Shown here piece by piece: positions 17,913-28,361 of a stretch of 64,000 bases of DNA (positions within the stretch are counted from its first letter, which is position 1; the number at the start of each line of letters is the position of its first letter). Position numbers and translations under genes: made by a program. The DNA is from Variovorax brevis (lineage in GTDB: Bacteria; Pseudomonadota; Gammaproteobacteria; Burkholderiales; Burkholderiaceae_C): the NCBI RefSeq assembly GCF_030317105.1, contig NZ_JASZYG010000004.1, forward strand, positions 434,001 to 498,000. Direction: 5' to 3'. The notes beneath the pieces are model-generated. The model searched no databases, was not told the DNA's origin, and saw only the letters and a list, made by a program, of their open reading frames with translations.

Positions 17913-18042
17913 CGCGTGCTCCTTCGTGATCCGGCAACGCCGGGTGGCAATCGGGGTGAGTGCAAGGGCTGTGCCAGAAAGGTGCGCCTGCCGCTGACTC
18001 GCTTTTGTGCGTTGGCCCGCAACTTGCCTGCGTTGTCTTCAT

Positions 18043-19260
18043 ATGCTGTATCGGGCCTACCAATCCTCCGCGGATGCCACTTCGCCGATGCGGCTTGCCG
18101 CTCAATACATGAGCCGTGCCCTGTGGCACGAAAAGGGCGAACGCACCGCGACCCGGCGAATGGCCTCGTTTTTCGAGGTGCTGGCCCGCATGCGGCTCAC
18201 GCACTCCCGGCCCGACTACGACATCCGCTCCGTCGTCATCGACGGCGAGGAAGTGGCCGTGCACGAGGAGCCGACCCTGGTCGCGCCCTTCGGCACCCTG
18301 CTGCATTTCCGGAAAGAGACGAAGGCCGTGCATCCGCCGGTGCTTCTGGCCGCACCACTTTCGGGCCATTTCGCGACGCTGTTGCGCGAAACGGTGCGTA
18401 CCTTACTGCGCGATCACGACGTCTATGTGACGGACTGGCACAACGCGCGCGACGTGCCGCTGTGGCACGGCGGCTTCGGGCTGGACGACTACGCGCTGCA
18501 ACTCATCGAGTTCCTGGAAGCGATCGGCCCCGGCGCGAGCATGGTGGCGGTGTGCCAGCCCTGCGTCGCGGCGGTGGCGGCCACGGCGCTGATGTCGGAA
18601 GACGACAACCCCGCAACGCCGCGCAGCCTGACGCTGATGGCCGGGCCGGTCGATTGCCGGATCAACCCCACGGCGGTGAACAAGCTGGCGAACGAACGCT
18701 CGATCGACTGGTTCAAGCGCAACCTCATCAGCCGGGTGCCGTGGCCGCACGCGGGCGTGATGCGGCGCGTGTACCCCGGCTTCCTGCAGCTCACGGCTTT
18801 CATGAGCATGAACCCGGAGCGGCACAAGAAGCAGTTCGAGCTGCTCTTCCAGCATCTGGTGGAAGGCGAAATCGAAGAGGCCGACATCATCCGCAAGTTC
18901 TACGACGAGTACTTTGCGGTGAATGACCTGCCGGCGGAGTTCTACCTGGAGACGGTGGAGCGGGTGTTCCAGACCTACGACTTGGCGCGCGGCGTGCTCA
19001 CGGTGGGCGATCGCAAGGTGGATCCGGCGGCGATCCGGCGCACCGTGCTGCTCACCGTGGAAGGCGAGCGCGACGACATCTGTTCCGTGGGGCAGACGGT
19101 CGCGGCGCAGGACTTGTGCACGAGCATCCGGCCCTACCTGAAGGTGCATCACCTGCAGGCGGGCGTGGGGCACTACGGGGTGTTCAGCGGCACGCGGTGG
19201 AATCAGCAGATTTATCCGCGCGTGCGGGAGACGGTGCACATGGCCGTCGAACTGCTCTGA
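18043..19260 (+). CDS. phaZ: Intracellular polyhydroxybutyrate depolymerase
   Basis: A 405-residue intracellular PHB depolymerase, which mobilises stored polyhydroxybutyrate on granules. The nucleophile is Cys171 in VAVCQPCVAAVA, matching the cysteine-based site of the Cupriavidus PhaZa1 group. A catalytic Asp is expected in GERDDICSVGQT and the His in GVGHYGVFSGTRW. WPHAGVMRRVYPGFLQL and LYHFRK-like segments fit the family. ATG 18043 is chosen since homology begins MLYRAYQ. Its presence implies the organism stores PHA, common in Comamonadaceae. Single gene ending in front of a long palindromic repeat. Confidence 0.92.
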   Translation: MLYRAYQSSADATSPMRLAAQYMSRALWHEKGERTATRRMASFFEVLARMRLTHSRPDYDIRSVVIDGEEVAVHEEPTLVAPFGTLLHFRKETKAVHPPVLLAAPLSGHFATLLRETVRTLLRDHDVYVTDWHNARDVPLWHGGFGLDDYALQLIEFLEAIGPGASMVAVCQPCVAAVAATALMSEDDNPATPRSLTLMAGPVDCRINPTAVNKLANERSIDWFKRNLISRVPWPHAGVMRRVYPGFLQLTAFMSMNPERHKKQFELLFQHLVEGEIEEADIIRKFYDEYFAVNDLPAEFYLETVERVFQTYDLARGVLTVGDRKVDPAAIRRTVLLTVEGERDDICSVGQTVAAQDLCTSIRPYLKVHHLQAGVGHYGVFSGTRWNQQIYPRVRETVHMAVELL

Positions 19261-19287
19261 TCTCTTCGTGCTCCCTCTTCAGATCCT

Positions 19288-19407
19288 GCTCCCTCTCCCG
19301 CTTGCGGGAGAGGGTTGGGGTGAGGGCACCGGGCCTTTGATACGGGTGGGCCGGTAGATAGCCCCATCCCCCTCACCCCAGCCCTCTCCCCCGAAGGGCG
19401 AGGGAGC
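19288..19407. repeat. Long imperfect inverted repeat between convergent genes
   Basis: Two roughly 38-base arms face each other. The left arm (19288-19326) runs GCTCCCTCTCCCGC to GGGGTGAGGG; the right arm (19370-19407) runs CCCTCACCCCAGCC to GCGAGGGAGC. The left arm has its own hairpin (CTCTCCCGC-TTGC-GGGAGAG). The roughly 43-base middle holds a smaller near-dyad (ACCGGGCC / GGGCCGGT). I recall similar CTCTCCC/GGGAGAG elements dispersed in many proteobacterial genomes. It lies between phaZ and the convergent CBS gene and probably works as a bidirectional terminator. Confidence 0.75.
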
Positions 19408-19440
19408 CAATACCCAAGGAGCCAATACCAGGGGAGTAAC

Positions 19441-19893
19441 TCAGGTCTGCTCGCCTTCCTCGGCAGGCCAGTCGCGGATGTACGCCTTCAGCATCTTGTT
19501 CTCGAAGTTCTGGCTATCGACCACCGCCTTGGCAACGTCGTAGAAGCTCACGACGCCCATCAGCATCTTCTTGTCCAGCACCGGCATGTAGCGCGCGTGG
19601 CGCTCCAGCATGATGCGGCGGATTTCGTCGAGGTCGGTTTCGAGGGTGCAGGTGACGGGATGGTCGTCCATGGCCTTGCGCACGAGCGTGGTGCCGACCA
19701 GCCCACCGTTCTGCACGATGGCGACGATGACTTCGCGGAAGGTCAGCATGCCAACGAGGTCGCCATGTTCCATGACGACGAGCGAACCGATGTCCTTGTC
19801 GGCCATCGTGGTCACGGCGTCGGCCAGGGGCTCATCGGGCGTGATCGTGTAGAGGGTGTTCCCCTTGACACGCAGGATGTCGGCTACTTTCAT
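19441..19893 (-). CDS. Tandem CBS-domain protein
   Basis: A 150-residue cytosolic protein consisting of one Bateman module. The first CBS motif covers about residues 1-60 (VADILRVKG, ADKDIGSLVVMEHGDLVGMLTFREV) and the second about 75-135 (HARYMPVLDKKMLMGVVSFYDVAKAV). Such stand-alone pairs bind adenosyl nucleotides and are thought to sense energy state; no partner is visible here. ATG 19893 has AGAGGAG just upstream and is preferred over an upstream in-frame codon. Confidence 0.9.
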   Translation of the reverse strand: MKVADILRVKGNTLYTITPDEPLADAVTTMADKDIGSLVVMEHGDLVGMLTFREVIVAIVQNGGLVGTTLVRKAMDDHPVTCTLETDLDEIRRIMLERHARYMPVLDKKMLMGVVSFYDVAKAVVDSQNFENKMLKAYIRDWPAEEGEQT

Positions 19894-20034
19894 TGGTGCT
19901 CCTCTTGCGGACTTGTGCCGATTCAAATATAGCCCACAAATCACACACAATGGCCCGCCATTGACACGTCCACGACGTCGTTGCTGTCTTGCACACGTAA
20001 CGGGTCATTGCGAAAAACCCACTGAAAGGCCTTC

Positions 20035-21342
<1,308 letters not shown>

Positions 21343-21358
21343 CGGCGGAGACCCCCAG

Positions 21359-22165
21359 ATGAACATCACCGTCAACGGACACAACATCTACGCCTACACC
21401 GGCGGCAAGGCCTTCGACGCCTCCAAGCCGACCGTCGTGTTCATCCACGGCGTGCTGAACGACCACAGCGTGTGGATCCTGCAAAGCCGCTGGTTCGCCA
21501 ACCACGGCTGGAACGTGCTGGCCATCGACCTGCCCGGCCATTGCCGCAGCGAGGGCGCGCCGCCCGCCACGGTCGAGGCGGCGGCGGACTGCGTCATCGC
21601 GCTGCTCGATGCGGCGGGTGTCGCGCGCGCCGCGCTGGTCGGGCACAGCTTCGGTTCGCTCATTGCGCTGGAAGCGGCTGCGCGGGCGCCGCAGCGTGTC
21701 TCACACTTGGCGCTGGTCGGCACGGCTTTTCCGATGGCGGTGTCGGCGGCGTTGCTGGAGGCTTCGGTCAGCGATCCGCAGCGCGCCATCGACATGGTCA
21801 ACACCTTCTCGCACTCGCTGCTGGCGCCGCCGCCCTCCGCGCTCGGCCCCGGCACCTGGCTCTATGGCAGCTCGCGCGCGCTGATGCGCCGCGTGCTGGC
21901 GAGCAACCGCGAGGCCAACGTGTTCCACATCGGCTTCAAGGCCTGCGACAGCTACGCGAACGGCGAGGCGGCCATGGCGGCGGTGCAATGCCCCGTGCTC
22001 TTCGTGCTGGGCGAGGCCGACCAGATGACGCCGCCGCGCGCCGCGCGCACGCTTACGTCGAAAGCGCTGAAGGCCAAGGTGGTCACGGTGCCGGCCGGCC
22101 ACGCGATGATGACCGAGGCGCCGGAAGAGACGCTCACCGCACTCAAGGAATTCCTCGGCGCCTGA
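21359..22165 (+). CDS. Alpha/beta hydrolase (serine type)
   Basis: A 268-residue alpha/beta hydrolase. The oxyanion motif is VFIHGVLNDH, the nucleophile Ser lies in LVGHSFGSLIALEAA, a candidate acid in LFVLGEADQMTPPRA, and the catalytic His in VPAGHAMMTEAPEE. It begins 16 bases after the metY-like gene with GGAG upstream, so co-transcription is likely, but a role in sulfur-amino-acid metabolism is only suggested by position. Substrate unknown. Confidence 0.85.
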   Translation: MNITVNGHNIYAYTGGKAFDASKPTVVFIHGVLNDHSVWILQSRWFANHGWNVLAIDLPGHCRSEGAPPATVEAAADCVIALLDAAGVARAALVGHSFGSLIALEAAARAPQRVSHLALVGTAFPMAVSAALLEASVSDPQRAIDMVNTFSHSLLAPPPSALGPGTWLYGSSRALMRRVLASNREANVFHIGFKACDSYANGEAAMAAVQCPVLFVLGEADQMTPPRAARTLTSKALKAKVVTVPAGHAMMTEAPEETLTALKEFLGA

Positions 22166-22174
22166 AGGCGAGGC

Positions 22175-22843
22175 TCAGGCGGCGCCCAGCCGGTTGATGT
22201 CCGGCATCTCCACGAGGGGCGACGCAGCGCCATGCCTGGCAACCGCCAGCATGGCGCGGCCGACCTTCTCACTCGTCGTCACCAGGTTGGGCGAGGTCTT
22301 GGACAGCAGCCAGAACAACGGCCCCGCCACGTTGTAGATGCCCTGGTAAAGCGGCGTCTTGGAGCGCACGCCGTTCAGCGGCTGGATGATGCCGGGGCGG
22401 AACATGTACGCCGCCTTGAAGGGCAGCTTGAGCAGGGCGTTCTCGGTGGCGCCCTTCACCCGCGCCCACATCTGCGGACCGCGCTCGGTGCTGTCGGTGC
22501 TGGCGCCGGTCACGTAGACAAAAGTCATCTGCGGATTGAGTCGCGCGAGCACGGTGGCGGCGGCCAGCGTGAGGTCGTAGGTCACGCGGCGGTAGTCGGC
22601 CTCTTTCATGCCGACCGACGAGACGCCGAGGCAGAAGAAGCAGGCGTCAAAGCCTGAAAGCTGCGACTCGACCGCGCTGTAGTCGTAGAAATCCTTGACG
22701 ACGAGTTCCGACAGCTTGGCGTGCGACTGGCCGAGCGGGCCGCGCACCACGACCACCACGCGCCGCACGTCGTCATCGAGCAGGCATTCGCGCAGCACGC
22801 CCTGCCCCACCATGCCGCTGGCGCCAAAGAGCAAGACGTCCAT
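22175..22843 (-). CDS. NAD(P)-binding Rossmann-fold protein, atypical SDR
   Basis: A 222-residue protein beginning with a dinucleotide-binding motif (VLLFGASGMVGQGVLREC). It continues with FFCLGVSSVGMKEADYRRV and a VYVTGASTDSTERGPQMW segment, which in related proteins aligns with the SDR active-site strand but has no clear YxxxK. It resembles the HTATIP2/Tip30-like group of NAD(P)H-binding proteins. Function unknown. It starts 5 bases after the stop of the thioredoxin-like gene, so the two form a minus-strand pair. Confidence 0.8.
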   Translation of the reverse strand: MDVLLFGASGMVGQGVLRECLLDDDVRRVVVVVRGPLGQSHAKLSELVVKDFYDYSAVESQLSGFDACFFCLGVSSVGMKEADYRRVTYDLTLAAATVLARLNPQMTFVYVTGASTDSTERGPQMWARVKGATENALLKLPFKAAYMFRPGIIQPLNGVRSKTPLYQGIYNVAGPLFWLLSKTSPNLVTTSEKVGRAMLAVARHGAASPLVEMPDINRLGAA

Positions 22844-22848
22844 GCGCG

Positions 22849-23229
22849 TCAAACCTCGAAATCTTGCGGCGCGCGGCGCAGCGCGGCCAGCAGCGTGCTC
22901 ACTTCCGCAGCGCTGGCCTGGGCCGAGGGCAGCGACGACAGCATGCGCGTCAGCGTTTCGGCGTGCGGCAGCATCGGCCCGATGAAGCGGGTGCCCGCCT
23001 GCGAGGCCACCAGGATGGTGGGGAAGGTCTCGACGTCGAAGTCGTCCGCAATGTCCGCATGGTCCTCGATGTCGACCCACGCGAAACGGAAACCGGGGTG
23101 GGCCCTGGCGACGCCTTCGAACAGCGGACGGTATTCGCGGCAGGCGCCGCACCACTCCGCGCACAGGCACACGACCCACAAGGCTTCTTCGGCGGGCTGG
23201 GCGGAAAGGGAGGTCGGCACTGCGCTCAA
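22849..23229 (-). CDS. Thioredoxin-like protein
   Basis: A 126-residue thioredoxin-fold protein with the redox motif CAEWCGACREY (WCGAC, i.e. CxxC) and the cis-proline in VETFPTILVASQAG. No signal peptide, so it should be cytosolic. The start is uncertain: no ATG is in frame near the fold, so TTG 23229 or GTG 23220 must be used; neither has a strong ribosome-binding site. Paired with the downstream Rossmann-fold gene. Confidence 0.82.
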   Translation of the reverse strand: MSAVPTSLSAQPAEEALWVVCLCAEWCGACREYRPLFEGVARAHPGFRFAWVDIEDHADIADDFDVETFPTILVASQAGTRFIGPMLPHAETLTRMLSSLPSAQASAAEVSTLLAALRRAPQDFEV

Positions 23230-23321
23230 TGGATTCGAAAGTTTGAAAGGGGTTGACGGGATGGCGCCTGGAAAGTCGCGCCACTATTATGGGCAAAGCC
23301 TCGGCACCGCACAGGACACCC

Positions 23322-23672
23322 ATGAATTCCGCTTCCATCACCCCACCAGCCGCTTCGACGGACATCGATCCGCGCAGCTTCAAGAGTTTTGCCGAGTTCT
23401 ACCCTTTCTATCTGAAAGAGCACAGCAACCGCACCTGCCGCCGGCTGCACTTCGCCGGTTCTTCGCTCTCGCTGCTGAGCCTTGCGGCGCTGCTGTTCAC
23501 CGGCAACCTGCTCTGGCTGATCCCCACGATCCTGGTGGGCTACGCCTTCGCCTGGATCGGCCATTTCGGCTTCGAGAAGAACAAGCCGGCCTCCTTCAAG
23601 CGGCCGCTCTACAGCTTCATGGGCGACTGGGCGATGTACCGGGATATCCTGCGCGGCCGGGTTTCGCTGTAG
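23322..23672 (+). CDS. Mpo1-like / DUF962 membrane protein
   Basis: A 116-residue protein with SFAEFYPFYLKEHSNRTCRRLHFAG near the N terminus, two hydrophobic segments (about 50-82), and the conserved FGFEKNKPASFKRPLYSFMGDW segment. This matches the Mpo1/YGL010w family (DUF962), whose yeast member is an iron-dependent dioxygenase of 2-hydroxy fatty acids; conserved His in CRRLHFAG and WIGHFGFEKN agree. Bacterial function is not established. Its last 56 bases overlap the 3' end of the convergent YihY gene. Confidence 0.82.
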   Translation: MNSASITPPAASTDIDPRSFKSFAEFYPFYLKEHSNRTCRRLHFAGSSLSLLSLAALLFTGNLLWLIPTILVGYAFAWIGHFGFEKNKPASFKRPLYSFMGDWAMYRDILRGRVSL

Positions 23673-24888
23673 CGACGAAGGCCTGCGGGCCAGGCAGCAC
23701 GTCGCGCAGGTGCATCGTGCTCAGCGGGCCTTTGTCCCAGAGGGCCTCCAGCGGCTCGGCGCGCGACAGCAGCAGCTTGCGCAGCAAGGGCTCCAGCGGC
23801 GTGGTGTCGGGGTTGGCCAGCAGCACGTGGCGCGGGTCTTCGTCGGGGGTTTCCTCGGCGATGCGGCCGATCCAGTCCAGCTCGATCAGGGTTTCGAGCA
23901 CCGGCGCGACCTGTAGCGCATCGACGCGCATGCGTGCCACCAGTTCGGCCGCGCCCAGGCCCTTGGCATCCGTGGCCTGCGCCCGGCAAAGATGCTGCAG
24001 CACCTCGATGGCCAGTTGCACCCGCCAGCCCGGCGTGCCGCCACGTCGCGCCACGCCACTGAGCAGGCTCGGAAGGTAGGCCGCAATCACGGCGCCGAAC
24101 AGCACGATGACCCAGGCGACGTAGATCCACACCAGCAGGATCGGCAAGGTCGCAAAGGCCCCGTACAGCACCGAGTAGGTGGGCACGAAGCTGAAGTAGA
24201 TTGCCAGCACGCGCTTGGCGATTTCGATGGCCGCGGCCACGAAGAGACCGCCCGCCCATGCATGCGCCCACTTGACCTCGGTGTTCGGCACATAGTGGTA
24301 GAGCGAGGCCATGCCGCCCGCCAGCATCGCGATTTCAACCACGTCGAACAGCAACTTGAGCCCCGCGCCGCCGATGTACCCCTTGGACGCCATGAAGACA
24401 TAGGACGTGGTGCTCAGGCTCACCGCCAGCACCAGCGGCCCCAGCGTCGCGGCTGCCCAGTAAATGAGCACTCGCTGCGCAAAAGGCCGGGGCTTGCGCA
24501 CGCGCCAGATGGCGTTGAGCGTCTTGTCCATCGTCAGGATCAGCGCAATGGCCGTGACGAGCAGCACGATCAGGCCCGCCACCCCCAGCCCGCTGGCCTT
24601 GCTGGCGAACTGGGTAAGGTAGCCCAGCACCTGGCGCGCGATGTTCTCCGGGATCAGGCTCTCGATGAGCCAGCGCTGCACGCGGCCCTGCATCGTCGAG
24701 AAGATGGGAAAAACGGTGAACAGCGCCAACGCGACGGTAAAAAAAGGCACCAGCGCAATGGTGGTGGTGAAGGTCAGGCTGCTGGCCGTCAGGCCCAGCC
24801 GGTCTTCCCGAAAACGCTCGCCGAGCACGACGGCGGTGTTGCGCCACGGAAAGCGGGACAGATCCCTCCACAATTGATGGCGATTCAT
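23617..24888 (-). CDS. YihY/UPF0761 family inner-membrane protein
   Basis: A 423-residue integral membrane protein of the YihY family (once misnamed ribonuclease BN). It has about six membrane helices (segments at about 30-60, 95-120, 140-165, 180-205, 215-235, 245-275) and the family text LTFTTTIALVPFFTV and ILLVWIYVAWVIVLFGAVIAA. A cytosolic C-terminal domain of about 130 residues looks like a winged helix followed by a tail. ATG 24888 is used; ATG 24900 is possible. Function unknown. Divergent from the DUF2069 gene, with about 30 bases between them. Confidence 0.88.
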   Translation of the reverse strand: MNRHQLWRDLSRFPWRNTAVVLGERFREDRLGLTASSLTFTTTIALVPFFTVALALFTVFPIFSTMQGRVQRWLIESLIPENIARQVLGYLTQFASKASGLGVAGLIVLLVTAIALILTMDKTLNAIWRVRKPRPFAQRVLIYWAAATLGPLVLAVSLSTTSYVFMASKGYIGGAGLKLLFDVVEIAMLAGGMASLYHYVPNTEVKWAHAWAGGLFVAAAIEIAKRVLAIYFSFVPTYSVLYGAFATLPILLVWIYVAWVIVLFGAVIAAYLPSLLSGVARRGGTPGWRVQLAIEVLQHLCRAQATDAKGLGAAELVARMRVDALQVAPVLETLIELDWIGRIAEETPDEDPRHVLLANPDTTPLEPLLRKLLLSRAEPLEALWDKGPLSTMHLRDVLPGPQAFVATAKPGRAGYPGTSPSRP

Positions 24889-24920
24889 GGCCGGTATCAT
24901 GCCATCCGGTTACTTCCGTC

Positions 24921-25361
24921 ATGCCCCTTCCCACCCCTCCCCTCGCCCGCTCCACGGGCCTCACCGCTCCCCCTCCCGCCAACGCCGTCGCGGCCACGCG
25001 CTGGCTGGCCGTCGGCAGCCTGGTCGGCCTCATCGTGCTCGGGCTGGCGTGGGAAATGTGGCTTGCTCCGCTGCGCCCGGGCGGCTCCTGGCTGGCGCTC
25101 AAGGTGCTGCCGCTGGTCGTGCCGCTGGCAGGGCTCATGAAGAACCGCATGTACACCTACCGCTGGGTCAGCCTGATGGTCTGGATCTACTTCACCGAGG
25201 GCGTGGTGCGCGCGTGGAGCGACACCAACGTCGTCGGCCGACTGCTGGCCGGGGGCGAAGTGGCGCTGTGCCTGGCCCTGTTCGTCGCGTGCGCGTGGCA
25301 CGTTCGCATCCGGCTGCGGCGCGCCGATGCCTTGCGTGCACAGGAGGCGGCTGCGCAATGA
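24921..25361 (+). CDS. DUF2069 membrane protein
   Basis: A 146-residue protein with four membrane helices (about 27-45, 58-72, 80-95, 105-125) and the family-typical segments [22 protein letters not shown] and RAWSD. Members of DUF2069 are small inner-membrane proteins of unknown function, often encoded near YihY as here. The stop overlaps the start of the following FAD-oxidase gene (ATGA). Confidence 0.85.
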   Translation: MPLPTPPLARSTGLTAPPPANAVAATRWLAVGSLVGLIVLGLAWEMWLAPLRPGGSWLALKVLPLVVPLAGLMKNRMYTYRWVSLMVWIYFTEGVVRAWSDTNVVGRLLAGGEVALCLALFVACAWHVRIRLRRADALRAQEAAAQ

Positions 25362-26803
25362 ATCCGACACTCATCGAACAACTGCGTGCCATCGTTGGCG
25401 ATGCCAACGTGCTCGCCGGCGGCGACCTCACGGCCTGGGAGCAGGACTGGCGCAAGCGCTCGCGCGGCAAGGCGCTGGCCGTGGTGCGGCCGGGCAGCAC
25501 GCAGCAGGTGGCGGACGTCGTCAAGGCGTGCGCCGCGGCGGGCACTGCCATCGTGCCGCAAGGCGGCAACACCGGGCTGGCCGTCGGCGGGATTCCCGAC
25601 GAGAGCGGCACGCAGGTGCTGCTGAGCCTGCAACGCATGAACGCGATCCGCAGCATGGACGCCGCCAACCTCACCATGACGGTGGAAGCGGGCTGCATCC
25701 TGCAGACACTGCAAGAGGCCGCGGAAAACGCCGGCTTCCTGTTTCCGCTCAGCCTGGCGGCGGAAGGCAGCTGCACCATTGGTGGCAACCTCGCGACCAA
25801 TGCCGGCGGCACGCAGGTCGTGCGCTACGGCAACACGCGCGAGCTGTGCCTGGGGCTGGAGGTGGTCACGCCGCAGGGCGAGATCTGGGAAGGGACGAGC
25901 GGCCTTCGCAAGGACAACACCGGCTACGACCTGCGCGACCTGCTCATCGGCAGCGAGGGCACGCTGGGCATCATCACCGCCGCGACCATGAAGCTCTACC
26001 CGCTGCCGGCCGCTCAGCTCACCGCATGGGCGGCAGTGCCTTCGCTGGACCACGCCGTGCGCCTGCTGGGCCTGGCGCACCAGCACCTGGGTTCGGGGCT
26101 GACGGGCTTCGAGGTGATGGGCCGGTTTGCGCTCAGCCTCGTTGCCAAGCACTTTCCGGCGCAGCGCGTTCCCTTTGTCGACGCCGATCCGGCCGCGCCC
26201 GCATCGGCGCCGATGGCACCGTTTTGCGTGCTGCTGGAAAACTCGGACAACGAATCGGAATCCCACGCCCGCGCCCGCTTCGAGGCGATGCTGGAAAAGG
26301 CCTTCGAGGACGGCTGCGCGACGGACGCCGTCGTCGCCGAAAACCTCACGCAGGCCCGGCAGCTCTGGCACATCCGCGAAAGCATTCCCATGGCGCAGGC
26401 CGAGGAAGGGCTGAACATCAAGCACGACATCTCGATTGCGGTGTCGCGCATTCCGGCCTTCGTGGCCGAGACCGACGCGCTGCTGCAGCAGGCGATTCCC
26501 GGCGTGCGGCTTGTCAACTTCGGGCATCTGGGCGACGGCAACCTGCATTACAACGTACAGGCGCCCGCCGAAGGGGATGCGAAGGCCTTTCTCGACAACG
26601 AGGAAGAGCGCGTCAACACGCTGGTGTACGACTCGGTAGAGCGCTTCGGCGGGTCCTTCTCGGCCGAGCACGGCATCGGCTCGCTCAAGGTGCACAAGCT
26701 GGAAAAGCACAAGTCGCCAGTGGCGCTGGGCATGATGCGCGCCATCAAGCGCGGGCTGGATCCGCAGAACATCATGAATCCGGGGCGGGTGCTGCGGGCG
26801 TGA
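25358..26803 (+). CDS. FAD-binding oxidoreductase, GlcD / D-2-hydroxyacid dehydrogenase type
   Basis: A 481-residue flavoenzyme. The N-terminal PCMH-type FAD domain shows [16 protein letters not shown] and [17 protein letters not shown] text ([20 protein letters not shown]). The C-terminal FAD-oxidase C domain shows [14 protein letters not shown] and ends [14 protein letters not shown]...MNPGRVL, features of D-lactate / D-2-hydroxyglutarate dehydrogenases. These oxidise a D-2-hydroxy acid and pass electrons on to a carrier. No GlcE/GlcF partners are adjacent, which fits the single-subunit D-2HG type. The exact substrate is open. ATG 25358 overlaps the DUF2069 stop. Confidence 0.88.
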   Translation: MNPTLIEQLRAIVGDANVLAGGDLTAWEQDWRKRSRGKALAVVRPGSTQQVADVVKACAAAGTAIVPQGGNTGLAVGGIPDESGTQVLLSLQRMNAIRSMDAANLTMTVEAGCILQTLQEAAENAGFLFPLSLAAEGSCTIGGNLATNAGGTQVVRYGNTRELCLGLEVVTPQGEIWEGTSGLRKDNTGYDLRDLLIGSEGTLGIITAATMKLYPLPAAQLTAWAAVPSLDHAVRLLGLAHQHLGSGLTGFEVMGRFALSLVAKHFPAQRVPFVDADPAAPASAPMAPFCVLLENSDNESESHARARFEAMLEKAFEDGCATDAVVAENLTQARQLWHIRESIPMAQAEEGLNIKHDISIAVSRIPAFVAETDALLQQAIPGVRLVNFGHLGDGNLHYNVQAPAEGDAKAFLDNEEERVNTLVYDSVERFGGSFSAEHGIGSLKVHKLEKHKSPVALGMMRAIKRGLDPQNIMNPGRVLRA

Positions 26804-26836
26804 GGACAATAGCGTCTGTCGCAGCAGGGAGGCCCC

Positions 26837-27025
26837 ATGGATCAATTCAAGAACGCACCGCCGGAAGACATCGAACTCTTGCTGAACAGCCAGGTCGTCG
26901 AGATGGCCGAATACCTCGGCATGGACCTTTCGCAGACGGTCAACGACTTGCTGGCCGCAGAAGTCATCCGTGTCCGCAACGCGCGCAACGCCAAGGGCGA
27001 CTCTTCACAAACCCCACCCACATGA
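26837..27025 (+). CDS. Small conserved-looking protein, function unknown
   Basis: A 62-residue acidic protein ([18 protein letters not shown]...) predicted mostly helical, without membrane segment or cysteine. It has a good ribosome-binding site (GGGAGG, 7 bases before ATG), and its stop overlaps the thyA start by ATGA, so it is very likely translated and coupled to thyA. I do not recognise a family. Confidence 0.65.
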   Translation: MDQFKNAPPEDIELLLNSQVVEMAEYLGMDLSQTVNDLLAAEVIRVRNARNAKGDSSQTPPT

Positions 27026-27855
27026 CCACCCGCCCCATCCGCTCCCAATACGAAGACTTCATGCGCCACGTCGACACGACGGGCGTGTTCAAGGCCGACC
27101 GCACCGGCACGGGCACCAAAAGCGTGTTCGGCTACCAGATGCGCTTTGACCTGAACGAAGGCTTTCCGCTGGTCACGACCAAGAAGGTGCACCTGCGCTC
27201 CATCATCCAGGAGCTGCTGTGGTTCCTGACGGGCTCCAGCAACAACAACTGGCTGAAAGAGCGCGGCGTCACCATCTGGGACGAATGGGCGCGCGAAGAC
27301 GGCGACCTGGGCCCCGTGTACGGCGTGCAGTGGCGCAGTTGGCCAACGCCCGATGGCGGGCACATCGACCAGATCCAGCAGGTCATCGACACGCTCAGGA
27401 GCAACCCCGATTCGCGCCGCATCATCGTGAGCGCGTGGAACGTGGCGGAACTGTCGAAGATGGCGCTGATGCCCTGCCACGCCTTCTTCCAGTTCTACGT
27501 GGCGCCGCCGCAGGCCGAAGGCGAGCGCGGCAAGCTGAGCTGCCAGCTCTACCAGCGCAGCGCGGACATCTTCCTGGGCGTGCCCTTCAACATTGCCAGC
27601 TATGCGCTGCTCACGCACATGATCGCGCAGCAGTGCGACCTGGATGTGGGCGACTTCATCTGGACGGGCGGCGATTGCCATATCTACAGCAACCATGCGG
27701 AGCAGGTCGCGCTGCAACTGAGCCGTGCGCCTTATCCGTATCCGGCGCTGCACATCAAGCGCAAGCCGACGTCGATCTTCGACTACCAGTACGAAGACTT
27801 CGAAGTGCTGGACTACGTGTCGCATCCCGCCATCAAGGCGCCGGTGGCGGTGTGA
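27022..27855 (+). CDS. thyA: Thymidylate synthase
   Basis: A 277-residue ThyA. It methylates dUMP to dTMP using methylene-tetrahydrofolate. The active-site cysteine lies in [13 protein letters not shown] near residue 152; [22 protein letters not shown] and [13 protein letters not shown] bind dUMP and folate. Length fits the family. The downstream gene is folA, which recycles the dihydrofolate produced, the classic thyA-folA pair. Confidence 0.97.
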   Translation: MTTRPIRSQYEDFMRHVDTTGVFKADRTGTGTKSVFGYQMRFDLNEGFPLVTTKKVHLRSIIQELLWFLTGSSNNNWLKERGVTIWDEWAREDGDLGPVYGVQWRSWPTPDGGHIDQIQQVIDTLRSNPDSRRIIVSAWNVAELSKMALMPCHAFFQFYVAPPQAEGERGKLSCQLYQRSADIFLGVPFNIASYALLTHMIAQQCDLDVGDFIWTGGDCHIYSNHAEQVALQLSRAPYPYPALHIKRKPTSIFDYQYEDFEVLDYVSHPAIKAPVAV

Positions 27856-27857
27856 CC

Positions 27858-28361
27858 ATGAGTGGGCCCCGCATCAACGTCATCTTCGTGCGCTCGCAAA
27901 ACGGCGTGATCGGCAAGGACGGCGTGATGCCGTGGCACTTGCCGGAAGACCTTGCGCACTTCAAGCGGCAGACGGGCAACGCGCCGGTGATCATGGGACG
28001 CAAGACCTGGGATTCGCTGCCGCCGCGCTTTCGGCCGCTGCCGGGTCGCCAGAACATCGTCATCACGCGACAGGAAGACTGGCACGCCGATGGCGCGCAG
28101 CGCGCGGCCAGCCTGGACGAGGCCGTGTCGATGTGCGTTGCGGCGCCCGAGTTGTGGGTGATCGGCGGCGGGCAGGTCTATGCGCAAGCCATGCCCTTGG
28201 CGCAGCGCGCCTTGGTGACGGAAATCGAACGCGACTTCGAGGGCGACACGCACGCCCCGGAAGTCGATGCGAAGCAATGGAAGGAAGTCGCCCGCGAGTC
28301 GCACGTCGCCGCCAAAGACGGCATGCCTTTCAGCTTCGTCACCTATGAGCGCGTCGCGTGA
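27858..28361 (+). CDS. folA: Dihydrofolate reductase
   Basis: A 167-residue DHFR that reduces dihydrofolate with NADPH. Family features are all present: NGVIGKDGVMPWHLPEDLAHFK near the N terminus (with catalytic Glu in LPED), VIMGRKTWDSLP, LPGRQNIVITRQ and the glycine pair in WVIGGGQVYAQAM. It starts two bases after thyA, in one operon with it. The 3' end overlaps the next gene by 17 bases. Confidence 0.97.
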   Translation: MSGPRINVIFVRSQNGVIGKDGVMPWHLPEDLAHFKRQTGNAPVIMGRKTWDSLPPRFRPLPGRQNIVITRQEDWHADGAQRAASLDEAVSMCVAAPELWVIGGGQVYAQAMPLAQRALVTEIERDFEGDTHAPEVDAKQWKEVARESHVAAKDGMPFSFVTYERVA

